Source of the DNA: Methylocystis sp.
GTDB taxonomy: Bacteria > Pseudomonadota > Alphaproteobacteria > Rhizobiales > Beijerinckiaceae
Length of the DNA stretch: 47,875 nt
Assembly: GCA_020252485.1 (NCBI GenBank)
Contig: JADCCX010000089.1
Span: 1-47,875, forward strand
Direction of reading: 5' to 3'
Shown here: positions 26,668 to 33,955 of the stretch, piece after piece
Layout: each line of letters begins with the position of its first letter
Position numbering within the stretch: the stretch's first letter is position 1
Notes under the pieces: generated by a model
What the model was told of the DNA's origin: nothing
The model's database searches: none
What the model saw: the letters and a program-made list of their open reading frames with translations, nothing else
Translations under genes and position numbers: made by a program

Positions 26668-27294
26668 TCAGGCGCGGACGGATCTGGCGAGCGCCGATAG
26701 GAAGTCGTTGGAGGGACTGCCGGGCTCGCCCCGGAGCAGAGAGCTCAGGCCCTTGCCGGCGATCGCGGCGGCCTGAGACTTCGAGAACCCTGCCTCGCGC
26801 AGGAAGTCCTCAAACTGGGAGAGGCTCGGCAGCTGGCCGGCCTCGATGATGGATTTGACCGACGTGATCAGCGCCTTCTCATTCATTGGAATGGTGACCA
26901 GGCTGACCTCGTGCAGGGCGACCTCGATCAGGTGGCGAGCCTTGCCCACCAGCCGCTCGCGAATGGCGCGGTAGCCGATCGAAAGACCGCCGATAGCGCC
27001 GTCCTTGACCAGGCCGTGGGCCTCGCGGCCGGTGCGGGTCGACATGGAGAACCGGCCCTTCACGAGTAGGCCATCGCTGGTCTCCTCGAACCCGGTCCAG
27101 ACGCCGGCGGGGCGTTTCTGGTCGTGGTACATCAGCATCGGCACCGACTTTCGGCCTGCAATCGAAGCGGCAATGGCGCCGGGCAGGATCACGTCGCCGC
27201 CGAAGTCGAGATTGCCGTAGCCGGCGGCCAGACCTTCGATCTCGCCGTCATCGGCCAGGGCCTTGGCGTCCAGGACGAAGTCCAGCTCGCTCAT
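26668..27294 (-). CDS. HK97 family prohead protease
   Basis: 208 residues. The catalytic layout of the U35/HK97 prohead protease is visible: VPMLMYHDQ with His57, and GAIGGLSIGYRA with Ser105, plus the strand LIEVALHEVSLVTIPMNEKA. The C-terminal 50 residues form a helical tail that may help scaffold the capsid. Its start overlaps the portal stop by 4 bases. Confidence 0.93.
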   Translation of the reverse strand: MSELDFVLDAKALADDGEIEGLAAGYGNLDFGGDVILPGAIAASIAGRKSVPMLMYHDQKRPAGVWTGFEETSDGLLVKGRFSMSTRTGREAHGLVKDGAIGGLSIGYRAIRERLVGKARHLIEVALHEVSLVTIPMNEKALITSVKSIIEAGQLPSLSQFEDFLREAGFSKSQAAAIAGKGLSSLLRGEPGSPSNDFLSALARSVRA

Positions 27295-28529
27295 TGGGGA
27301 CCTCCGGGCGTGGGTTGGATCTGTTGCTGACCGGCCTGGGTGATCGGCACGTTCTGCATCTGCATGCGGGGCTCATCGCCGCCCTCGACGGGTGGCAGGT
27401 TCTCGAGGCTGCGCACCTCGTTGATGGTCATGACGCCGTTGGTTAGCATCAGCTGGTAGAAGCTGGCCCGGGCGGCGCTGTCGGCGCGCAGAAGGCCTTC
27501 GAGATTGAACTCGATGGTGATGCCGGCCAGCCGGTCGGCGACCGAAAGGAGCTGCTTCTCAAGCGCCTGTTCGATGCGTTTGAGACGCCGGCGCAGGGTG
27601 AACTTCTGGAACCCCAGGGTCTGTTGTTCGAGCCCGGTGCCCCAGCTGGTGGTCTTTTCGGTATGGCCGACCATGAAGGGCGGCACGCCGAAGAACCGGC
27701 AGACTTCCTCCACCGAGAAGGCCCGGCTTTGCAGCATCTGGGCGTCTTCAGGGCTGATCGAGAGCTGGACCCAGTCCATGCCCCGGTCGAGCAGCATCGG
27801 CCGCCCGGCGTTGATCGCGCCTGCGAACTTCTCCTGCAGCAGCTCCTCGGCCTGTTTCCTCTGGTCGATGGTCAGGGTGTCGGCGGTCTTGAGGAGTCCT
27901 GATGGGCGCACCCCGTTGCGGAAGGTGTCGCCCGAGGCCCGCTCGATAGCCTGGGCCAGACCGAAGCTCTGGCGGCCGGCGCTCAATGTCGAGAGCCCGC
28001 CCAGCGGATTTCCGCCGAAGCCGCGAATGTGCAGCACCCGGTCTTGGCCTGCGATGATGCGCCGGCCCTGATCGACCCACTCATATTCCAGAGCCCCGGT
28101 ATCGAGGCGGCGGACCGTGACCAGTTCGGGCGTGATTGGCACGCCGAGCGCGATGATCCGGCCATTGCGGGCCCGCACCACCTCGGCATAGGCATTGCCG
28201 TGCAACTCCAGCGAGGCGCAGACGAACTCCCAGAAATCGAGCGCCGTCTGGTCGGCATTGGGGCTGTCGTGAAGGATGCGGTAGAGCGGATGATCGCTCG
28301 CCACCGTGCGAGCGCCGTTCCGGGTGCGGTAGACCATCAACGGCAGGGAGGCGATCGTGCCGGCCAGCAGATTGACGCAAGCCCAGGCCGCCGCCAGCCC
28401 CAGCACCGAGGCGGTATTGACCGTCTCGCCGCTGGAGGTCGGGACACTGCCCAGCGCCCGGTAAAGACGCGGGTCGGTAAGGCCGATGGAGCGCGCCAGA
28501 TAGCTGACGGCCTTTTGAAGAAGGTTCAC
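27291..28529 (-). CDS. HK97 family portal protein
   Basis: 412 residues from the GTG at 28529, which overlaps the terminase stop (GTGA). A longer upstream frame runs antiparallel to nothing conserved and is discarded. ACVNLLAGTIASLPLMVYR, LELHGNAYAEVVRARNG, GLSTLSAGRQSFGLAQAIE and VEEVCRFFGVPPFMVGH are typical portal segments. The last 35 residues are Gln/Pro-rich. It forms the dodecameric DNA gate and binds the terminase. Confidence 0.94.
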   Translation of the reverse strand: MNLLQKAVSYLARSIGLTDPRLYRALGSVPTSSGETVNTASVLGLAAAWACVNLLAGTIASLPLMVYRTRNGARTVASDHPLYRILHDSPNADQTALDFWEFVCASLELHGNAYAEVVRARNGRIIALGVPITPELVTVRRLDTGALEYEWVDQGRRIIAGQDRVLHIRGFGGNPLGGLSTLSAGRQSFGLAQAIERASGDTFRNGVRPSGLLKTADTLTIDQRKQAEELLQEKFAGAINAGRPMLLDRGMDWVQLSISPEDAQMLQSRAFSVEEVCRFFGVPPFMVGHTEKTTSWGTGLEQQTLGFQKFTLRRRLKRIEQALEKQLLSVADRLAGITIEFNLEGLLRADSAARASFYQLMLTNGVMTINEVRSLENLPPVEGGDEPRMQMQNVPITQAGQQQIQPTPGGPQ

Positions 28530-30379
28530 GCGGCCAGGCTCTTGAGCCAGTCGTCGATCGTCGCGCCCGTGTCGCTGGCCATGGCTGCTCCAATCGCCAT
28601 GCAAAGCGCCACGGCCGCGTCGATCTTGTTGGTGGCCCTCTGTTTGGAGAGCCAATAGTTGTCCCAGCGGTCGGTCTCGATGACCGCCGACATGATCGCC
28701 GAGATCAGAACCGGGCTCTTCTGCAGCCGGATACGGCCCTCGAGCATCATCTCTTCGAGCTGGCGCACCGAGCCTGGCATCCACAGGCCTTGCGGCTCGC
28801 GGTCGGCGCTCTTGGCGGCCAGTTTCATGGCATCGGTCGGCTTGCCGCGCTTGGTGCCGCCTTGGGGGTGTTCGACGAACTCCAGATTGAGCCCGACTTC
28901 GGCAATGTCTTCCTCGAACCGGCGAAAGGCGTAGCGGTCGTAGGCGACCATCTGGACGTCGTAATCGCGGTCGTATTCGGCCAGCGCTTGGGCGACCTGC
29001 CGGAAATTGATGTTCTCGCCCTGCGGCGCGTGCAGGAAACCGTCCCGCACCCAGACCGGATAGGGCTGCTTGTCGCGCAGCGCCCGGGCGGCCAGCGTGT
29101 CGCCCGGCGTCCAGGCCTCGATCCAGGCGTCAAAACAGGGCTTTCCGTCCCGCTCGCCGGTCCTTTGAACGGCGGCGAGCGCGGTGATGTCGCGGTTCTG
29201 GCTAAGGTCGAGCCCCAGCCAGACCTTTGCGCCCGGGGTGGGCGTGATCTCGCAGAGCAACGGCTCCAGTGTGGCCCGCGTCATCCAGGCTGTCTCGGCG
29301 TCGGTCCAGACGCAGAAGTGAAGCCGCAGGATGCCGTTGAGCTGGCCCGGGATGGACCTGGCCTGGGCCACCACCTCGGAGAGGTATTCGGCCGTGATGG
29401 TCACGCCCAGCAGCGGGTTGGCCTTGATCCAGCAGCCTGGGTCGTTCAGCGGATCATCGCCGTCATCGAGGGCGCAGACGTAGGAGAAAGTCGTGTCGTC
29501 CAGGACCTCGCCCAGATAGGTGGGGTCGGTCAGGGCGTCGATATTGCCGGCGGCCACCTTGACCGCGTGTTCGTGTTCCTCCCAGGCGACCGAGTTCCGG
29601 TCCGAGCCGGAGTTGGTGATCATGAACAGCAGCGGCTCGCGCCGAAACTTGAACCCCCGCTCCAGCATCTCGATGATCGAGCGGTCGGGCAGCTCGTGGA
29701 TCTCGTCCGCCAGCACGAAATAGGGCCGAGGGCCCGAGCCGGTCTTGCCGGTATCGCGCGACACCGGCCGGAAGAACGAGCCCGACCCATGGTGGGCGAT
29801 GTTGAACTCGCGCCCGGGACCGCCCGAGAACTCCAGCCGTTTGGCCAGGGCCGGCGACTGGCGCACCATCTTCACCGCGTCGGAGAAGAGGATGCCGGCC
29901 TGCTCGCGCTTGGCCGCCGCCGCATAGATCTGCGCGCCGGCTTCACCGGCTGCGGTCATGCCAAACAGGCCAATGCCGCCGGCGACCGGAGATTTGCCGT
30001 TGCCCTTGCCCTGCTCGATATAGGCCCGGCGAAACCGGCGTCGTCCGTCGGCGCGTTTCCAGCCGAACAGCGAGCCGATGATGAAGGCCTGGCTGGGTTC
30101 CAGATGGAACGGCTGGCCCTCGAACTGGCCCTCGGAGAGTTTGAGCACCTCCTCGAAGAAGCCGAAGGCATGGGCCGCAGCGTCGGGATCGAACCGGATG
30201 CCGTCGGAGCGTTTCAGGTCGTCCAGATGCCGGCGGCAGGCGTTGCGAACATGGGGCCCCGCGACGATCTCGCCGGCGACCACGGCCCTGGCATAGGCGC
30301 TGGTGCGGTCAGCCGAAGAAACGGTCGGCGGGGTCGGCGTTTTGCTCCGACGCCTGGGTTTCGATGCGGGTTCTGGCAC
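28526..30379 (-). CDS. terL: Terminase large subunit
   Basis: 617 residues from the ATG at 30379, overlapping the small subunit gene by 71 bases; a shorter start near 30283 (GTG) is possible. The ATPase part has Walker A QGKGNGKS at 123-130 and Walker B FVLADE at 221-226. The nuclease part has the RNase H-type Asp391 in WLGLDLSQNRD and a distal VAYDRYAFRRFEED. It packages DNA into the prohead through the portal. Confidence 0.93.
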   Translation of the reverse strand: MPEPASKPRRRSKTPTPPTVSSADRTSAYARAVVAGEIVAGPHVRNACRRHLDDLKRSDGIRFDPDAAAHAFGFFEEVLKLSEGQFEGQPFHLEPSQAFIIGSLFGWKRADGRRRFRRAYIEQGKGNGKSPVAGGIGLFGMTAAGEAGAQIYAAAAKREQAGILFSDAVKMVRQSPALAKRLEFSGGPGREFNIAHHGSGSFFRPVSRDTGKTGSGPRPYFVLADEIHELPDRSIIEMLERGFKFRREPLLFMITNSGSDRNSVAWEEHEHAVKVAAGNIDALTDPTYLGEVLDDTTFSYVCALDDGDDPLNDPGCWIKANPLLGVTITAEYLSEVVAQARSIPGQLNGILRLHFCVWTDAETAWMTRATLEPLLCEITPTPGAKVWLGLDLSQNRDITALAAVQRTGERDGKPCFDAWIEAWTPGDTLAARALRDKQPYPVWVRDGFLHAPQGENINFRQVAQALAEYDRDYDVQMVAYDRYAFRRFEEDIAEVGLNLEFVEHPQGGTKRGKPTDAMKLAAKSADREPQGLWMPGSVRQLEEMMLEGRIRLQKSPVLISAIMSAVIETDRWDNYWLSKQRATNKIDAAVALCMAIGAAMASDTGATIDDWLKSLAA

Positions 30380-30791
30380 TGGGCGTCATCCCGAACTCGG
30401 CGGCGTATCGCATCATGTCTGAGGCGGCCTTGTTGGCGGTGCCCACGAGCGGGTTCTGGATGGCGTTGCCGTTGGAGGTCTTGATCATCAGGCCTCCGGT
30501 AAGCTGGTCCTTCTCGGCCATCTTGGCGATCGCGCGTTCGGCCTGGACCCAGCGGCCATAGGCCTGGGCGTAGGCGGCCAGCGCAGCGCGATCGACCTCG
30601 GAGAGAAGCCCGATCTTGTGCAGCCAGCTGGCCACCCGGTGCCATTCCTCCAGCGCATCAGCGGTCAGGTGCGGCGGCGGATCTGGCAGAGCCGGAATGG
30701 TCTTTGCCTCTTTGCGATTAAGCGGCCGCTTGCCGCGGTTGCCCTCGATCAGTTTCAGATGGGTCGGCTTGGGTTTGGTCCCGGGTTTCAT
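30309..30791 (-). CDS. terS: Terminase small subunit (P27 family)
   Basis: 160 residues. MKPGTKPKPTHLKLIEGNRG, then KRPLNRKEAKTIPALPDPP and EWHRVASWLHKIGLLSEVDR are the conserved N-terminal blocks of the P27 family, followed by a helical region and a short C-terminal tail. It recognises packaging sites and loads the large subunit. It overlaps both neighbours by about 70 bases, tighter than the rest of the cluster. Confidence 0.92.
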   Translation of the reverse strand: MKPGTKPKPTHLKLIEGNRGKRPLNRKEAKTIPALPDPPPHLTADALEEWHRVASWLHKIGLLSEVDRAALAAYAQAYGRWVQAERAIAKMAEKDQLTGGLMIKTSNGNAIQNPLVGTANKAASDMMRYAAEFGMTPSARTRIETQASEQNADPADRFFG

Positions 30792-32061
30792 CGGTCATGT
30801 CCTGGCCTCGTCCAGCGGCAATCTCGGCAAACCCGCGTCCATCGCCTTCGAGCGTGGCGGCCTTGCCGGTGAAGTCCTGCCAGCGCTGGACGATGACGTC
30901 GGCGTATTTGGGATCGAGTTCCATCAACCGGCAGCGCCGGCCCTGCTGCTCGCAGGCGATCAGGGTCGAGCCCGAGCCGCCGAAGAGATCGACCACCAGC
31001 GCGCCGCGCGCCGAGGAGTTCAGCAAGGCGCGCTCGATCAGGAGCGTCGGCTTGGTGGTTGGGTGAAGATCGGAGACCCGTGGCCGGGCGATGTTCCAGA
31101 TGTCCGACTGCTTGCGATCCGGCACCTGCATGATGCGTGGGCCGTCCTCGTTCCAGCCGTACCAGAGGGGCTCGTACTGGGTGTGGTAGTCCTTGCGGGA
31201 GAGGACGAGCGCGTCCTTCACCCAGATGATGGTCGAGGACCAGTGGAACTTGGCCTCGCGCAGCCCCTTGTCGATGGAGGGCCACTCCTGGGCGCTCATC
31301 ACCACATAGGCGAGCGCACCGGGCTTGGTGACGGCGTAGAACGAGGCGCAGAAACCGGCCACGAACTGTGCCCAGTCGGCCTCATCCATATGGTCGTTGA
31401 GAATCTTGCGGGGCTTGTAGCCCTGTGCGTTGCCGGCTTTGACAGCGCCGTAGTTCACATTCCAGGGCGGGTCGGTGAACAGAAGGTCCCCGCGCTCGCC
31501 CTGCATCAGTTTGTCGACGTCGGTCTGAACGGTGCTGTCGCCGCAGCACAGGCGATGGTCGCCCATCACCCACACGTCGCCAGATGCTGAGACCGGAACC
31601 AGCGGCACATCGGGCACGGTGTCCGGGTCGGTCAGACCCTCGCTGCTCTGTGCCAGAAGTCCGGCCAGCTCCTCGTCAGAGAAGCCGGTCAGGCCCAGAT
31701 CAAAATCGAAGGCCTGCAGATCGGCAAGCTCGACGCGCAGCAGGTCAGCATCCCAGCCGGCGTTGAGCGCCAGCTTGTTGTCGGCCAGCACATAGGCGCG
31801 CTTCTGCGCCTCGCTCCAACCGGTCGCGACCATCACCGGGATCTCGGCAAGGCCCAGTTTGCGGGCCGCCAGCACACGGCCGTGGCCGGCGATCAGGCCG
31901 CCGTCCTCGTCGATCAGAACCGGCACCGTCCAGCCCCATTCGCGTATGGAGGCGGCGATCTGGGCCACCTGTTCATCGCTGTGGGTGCGGGCATTCCGTG
32001 CATAGGGCACGAGGTCCGAGACGCTCCTGCGCTCGACCTGATCGGCTGGCCATTGTGTCAT
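30718..32061 (-). CDS. ParB-domain DNA methyltransferase (orphan)
   Basis: 447 residues from the ATG at 32061 (GGGGG just upstream); a longer frame adds 15 residues. The N-terminus is a ParB/sulfiredoxin-like domain (YARNARTHSDEQVAQIAASI, GHGR at 59-62, RKLGLAEIPVMVATGWSEA). The second half is a beta-class N6-adenine/N4-cytosine methyltransferase: DPPW at 197-200 and DLFGGSGS at 358-365. No restriction partner is encoded beside it. Phages use such enzymes to protect their DNA or regulate packaging. It sits between HNH and terminase small subunit and overlaps the latter by 74 bases. Confidence 0.92.
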   Translation of the reverse strand: MTQWPADQVERRSVSDLVPYARNARTHSDEQVAQIAASIREWGWTVPVLIDEDGGLIAGHGRVLAARKLGLAEIPVMVATGWSEAQKRAYVLADNKLALNAGWDADLLRVELADLQAFDFDLGLTGFSDEELAGLLAQSSEGLTDPDTVPDVPLVPVSASGDVWVMGDHRLCCGDSTVQTDVDKLMQGERGDLLFTDPPWNVNYGAVKAGNAQGYKPRKILNDHMDEADWAQFVAGFCASFYAVTKPGALAYVVMSAQEWPSIDKGLREAKFHWSSTIIWVKDALVLSRKDYHTQYEPLWYGWNEDGPRIMQVPDRKQSDIWNIARPRVSDLHPTTKPTLLIERALLNSSARGALVVDLFGGSGSTLIACEQQGRRCRLMELDPKYADVIVQRWQDFTGKAATLEGDGRGFAEIAAGRGQDMTDETRDQTQADPSETDRGQPRQAAA

Positions 32062-32159
32062 TTGACCCCCGGTCGCTAACTCGCGGTCGTGAAAAGTTTG
32101 GACCATGCGCGGTTTACACCCCGCAGGGCCCCGAGTTTCGACCCGCCCCCCCGGGGGCC

Positions 32160-32426
32160 TCAGCCGATGGGCCAGCCGTCCGAGCCGGTCGGAACGATCC
32201 TGCGATGGCCGAACTGCTCGGCCGTGCGGGCTTGGTGGCAGTCGGTGCAGAGGCAGCGGATGTTACTGTCCTCGTCGCTGCCGCCCTGGGTAAGCGGCAC
32301 GATGTGGTCGGGCACGGTGGCTTCGCGGACGAGGTCCCGGGCAGCGCAGTCCTGGCAGAGCGGTTGAGCCCGCAGACGTCGCAGCCGTTGCTGCACCGCC
32401 TGTCGTCCTCGCTTGCGTTCGACCAT
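32160..32426 (-). CDS. Phage HNH endonuclease
   Basis: 88 residues from the ATG at 32426 (MVERKRGRQAVQQRLRRL); an ATG at 32462 would add 12. PLCQDCAARD, then VPDHIVPLTQGGSDEDSN and RCLCTDCHQART give the HNH motif with two zinc-binding Cys pairs. HNH proteins beside terminase genes assist packaging cleavage in HK97-like phages. Here a methyltransferase gene separates it from the terminase small subunit. Confidence 0.88.
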   Translation of the reverse strand: MVERKRGRQAVQQRLRRLRAQPLCQDCAARDLVREATVPDHIVPLTQGGSDEDSNIRCLCTDCHQARTAEQFGHRRIVPTGSDGWPIG

Positions 32427-32448
32427 AAGCAGGGCCCGAAACGAACAA

Positions 32449-32474
32449 CGCCCGAAAGCCATTGGCTCCGGGCG
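32449..32474. repeat. Hairpin in the leader of the HNH gene
   Basis: CGCCCG and CGGGCG form an outer stem around an inner AGCCA/TGGCT stem with a one-base loop. It lies 22 bases before the HNH start at 32426 on the minus strand and covers an alternative ATG at 32462. No T-run follows, so it is not a plain terminator. It could shape translation of the first packaging gene. Confidence 0.45.
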
Positions 32475-32499
32475 CAGTTCTCAAGTCTCTATTTCGGAA

Positions 32500-32528
32500 G
32501 GTTTAGAGTGTTCGCCTAGTGTCGTCAA
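32500..32528 (-). promoter_or_regulatory. Candidate promoter of the packaging/late operon
   Basis: In the 168-bp gap between the HNH gene and the next gene upstream, the minus strand carries TTGACG (32528-32523), a 17-base spacer and TAAACC (32505-32500). The gap is AT-rich compared with the surroundings. It is the only sizeable gap between the replication block and the packaging genes, so a late promoter is expected here. The -10 is weak. Confidence 0.4.
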
Positions 32529-32594
32529 TGCTGAAAACAAAGAAAGCGTAATAATATCAGTTTGTTATGATCCTTGCCTAGCGAGTTAAACTGA

Positions 32595-33176
32595 TCACGA
32601 ACCATCGGTTCTGATGTGGAACAGCTTGCGCAGGGCTTCAAGACCCTGGACCAGATTGCCGATGTCCGCAGCCGGCCAGCCCGAGGCGTCCTCGTCGGCG
32701 ACGACAACCCGGTGAACGAGATCGATGGCCGCACGACCCGCGTCGCAGCCAGGCGCGCAACCACAGGACCGTAGCATCAGCTGCACGCTGGCAGCCTGCC
32801 TGCGCACCTTCTCGATAAGGTCAGCGTCGTGGACAACGTCCCCACTGGCAAAGATGCCCTCGTTGATCAGAAGGGCCATCATCGAGCGTGGTTGATCGGT
32901 GGGCAGCCCCATGATCGCCCTGTAGCGGCCCATGGTGGTGGCATAGACCTGACCGGCTGAATACTGGTCGGCGGTGATCAGGCTGCGGAAGGCCAGACGC
33001 CCCAGCGCCGATCCCAGCCGCTCATCACGGGCCTGCCTGGCGGTGACCCCATATTGTCGACGCCGGGCTTCTACCACCGTGGCCAGGACGTCGGCCTGGG
33101 TTTCGCCGGTGGTGGGCCTGACCAGTTTTCCGCAGGGGTGGCGTTTGCCGGATTTGCGTTTGCGTCCCTTGGCCAT
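32595..33176 (-). CDS. Phage protein of unknown function, basic N-terminus
   Basis: 193 residues from the ATG at 33176 (MAKGRKRKSGKRHPCGKL); the longer frame upstream is dropped. The first 20 residues are strongly basic. The middle is helical (VVEARRRQYGVTARQARDE, GRLAFRSLITADQYSAGQ) and there is a Cys cluster (RSCGCAPGC). A nucleic-acid-binding regulator is plausible, given the position at the end of the early block just before the late promoter, but I recognise no family. Confidence 0.75.
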   Translation of the reverse strand: MAKGRKRKSGKRHPCGKLVRPTTGETQADVLATVVEARRRQYGVTARQARDERLGSALGRLAFRSLITADQYSAGQVYATTMGRYRAIMGLPTDQPRSMMALLINEGIFASGDVVHDADLIEKVRRQAASVQLMLRSCGCAPGCDAGRAAIDLVHRVVVADEDASGWPAADIGNLVQGLEALRKLFHIRTDGS

Positions 33177-33180
33177 GGGC

Positions 33181-33369
33181 TCAGCCCTCGACCTTGGGAG
33201 AGCCGCCATAGAGCTTCTCACCGATCTGGCGGATGAACTCTTTCTCGACCCAGTTCAGCCGATGGTCGGAGGCGCAGACGGCCAGAACGCCCATCTCGCG
33301 CCAGCCATCGCGTTTGACCTGTTCGGGGTCGCGGCGCTCGCCGCCATAGCCGCGCGGACACCAGTTCAT
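33181..33369 (-). CDS. Small phage protein, unknown (62 aa)
   Basis: From the ATG at 33369, which overlaps the resolvase stop (ATGA): MNWCPRGYGGERRDPEQVKR, then a helical REMGVLAVCASDHRLNWVEK. This short protein type recurs in alphaproteobacterial prophages beside RuvC-like genes, but no function is assigned that I know of. Overlap with the resolvase gene supports that it is real. Confidence 0.7.
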   Translation of the reverse strand: MNWCPRGYGGERRDPEQVKRDGWREMGVLAVCASDHRLNWVEKEFIRQIGEKLYGGSPKVEG

Positions 33370-33953
33370 CGCACACCTCCGCCGGTCTCGATGGCCCAAA
33401 GCAGGATGGCGATGGCATCGGCTTCGTTGTCGTCGGCCGGCGAGAACCCGCGCGACTTTACCGCGGCGATCATGGCGGCCTTATCGGCATTGCCGCGGCC
33501 GGTGGCGAAGGCCTTGATGGTGCCGACGGGCACGCCCTGATAGGCGATGCCGTGTTCCTCGCACCAGGCGGTCAGCTGGCCTAGCAGGCCGCCATAGACG
33601 TGTGCGGCGTCGGTGCCGACATGGCGGCGGACCTCTTCGAAGTAGACCGCGCCGATCGGGCCAGCATCGACCTGCAAATGCTCAAGCCAACGCCTGAAGC
33701 GCAGATAGCGCATGCCGCCGCCGTCGAACCGGGAGGACTTGAGGGACAGGCAGCCGCTGGTGATCATGCCCATCGACGGTAGGGCCCAGCCGGTCGTGGT
33801 GCCGAGGTCGAGGGCGAGGATGACCCCGCAAGCGGGTATGACGGATATGACGGTTTGCTGGTTATCGACGTTGGAGGCGCGCGCGTGTGCGCGTGTAACG
33901 CCTATAAGGGGACTACCCGTCATATCCGTCATGGACGGTGAGCCACTGGGCAT
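33366..33953 (-). CDS. RuvC-like Holliday junction resolvase
   Basis: 195 residues. The RNase H-fold core has Asp49 in LALDLGTTTGWA, Glu106/107 in VYFEEVRR, Lys147 in GTIKAFATGRGNADKA and the terminal acidic DDNEADAIAIL. All are needed for RuvC-type cleavage and all are present. The first 40 residues (MPSGSPSMTDMTG onward) look unrelated to the family and are encoded by DNA with an inverted repeat and an alternating GC tract, so the start may be further in. It resolves branched DNA before packaging. Confidence 0.85.
   Translation of the reverse strand: MPSGSPSMTDMTGSPLIGVTRAHARASNVDNQQTVISVIPACGVILALDLGTTTGWALPSMGMITSGCLSLKSSRFDGGGMRYLRFRRWLEHLQVDAGPIGAVYFEEVRRHVGTDAAHVYGGLLGQLTAWCEEHGIAYQGVPVGTIKAFATGRGNADKAAMIAAVKSRGFSPADDNEADAIAILLWAIETGGGVR
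33838..33932. repeat. 16-bp perfect inverted repeat flanking an alternating purine-pyrimidine tract
   Basis: ATGACGGATATGACGG at 33838-33853 and its exact reverse complement at 33917-33932 are 63 bp apart. Each arm is itself two copies of ATGACGG joined by AT. Between them, 33877-33897 alternates purine and pyrimidine for 21 bp (GCGCGCGCGTGTGCGCGTGTA), a Z-DNA-prone pattern. It covers the first codons of the resolvase gene, next to the primase gene. A replication origin or protein-binding site is plausible. Confidence 0.75.
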
Positions 33954-33955
33954 TT

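Noticed and set aside
25394-26776. 460-codon plus-strand frame opposite the capsid gene
   Set aside because: The minus strand encodes a full HK97-type capsid protein here; the plus frame has no domain or start signals.
28790-30484. 564-codon plus-strand frame opposite the terminase
   Set aside because: Antisense shadow of a conserved terminase large subunit gene; typical composition artefact.
23366-30791. Gene transfer agent cluster
   Set aside because: Gene style resembles alphaproteobacterial GTA head-tail genes, but the element also has replication, recombinase, repressor and lysis genes, which GTA clusters lack.
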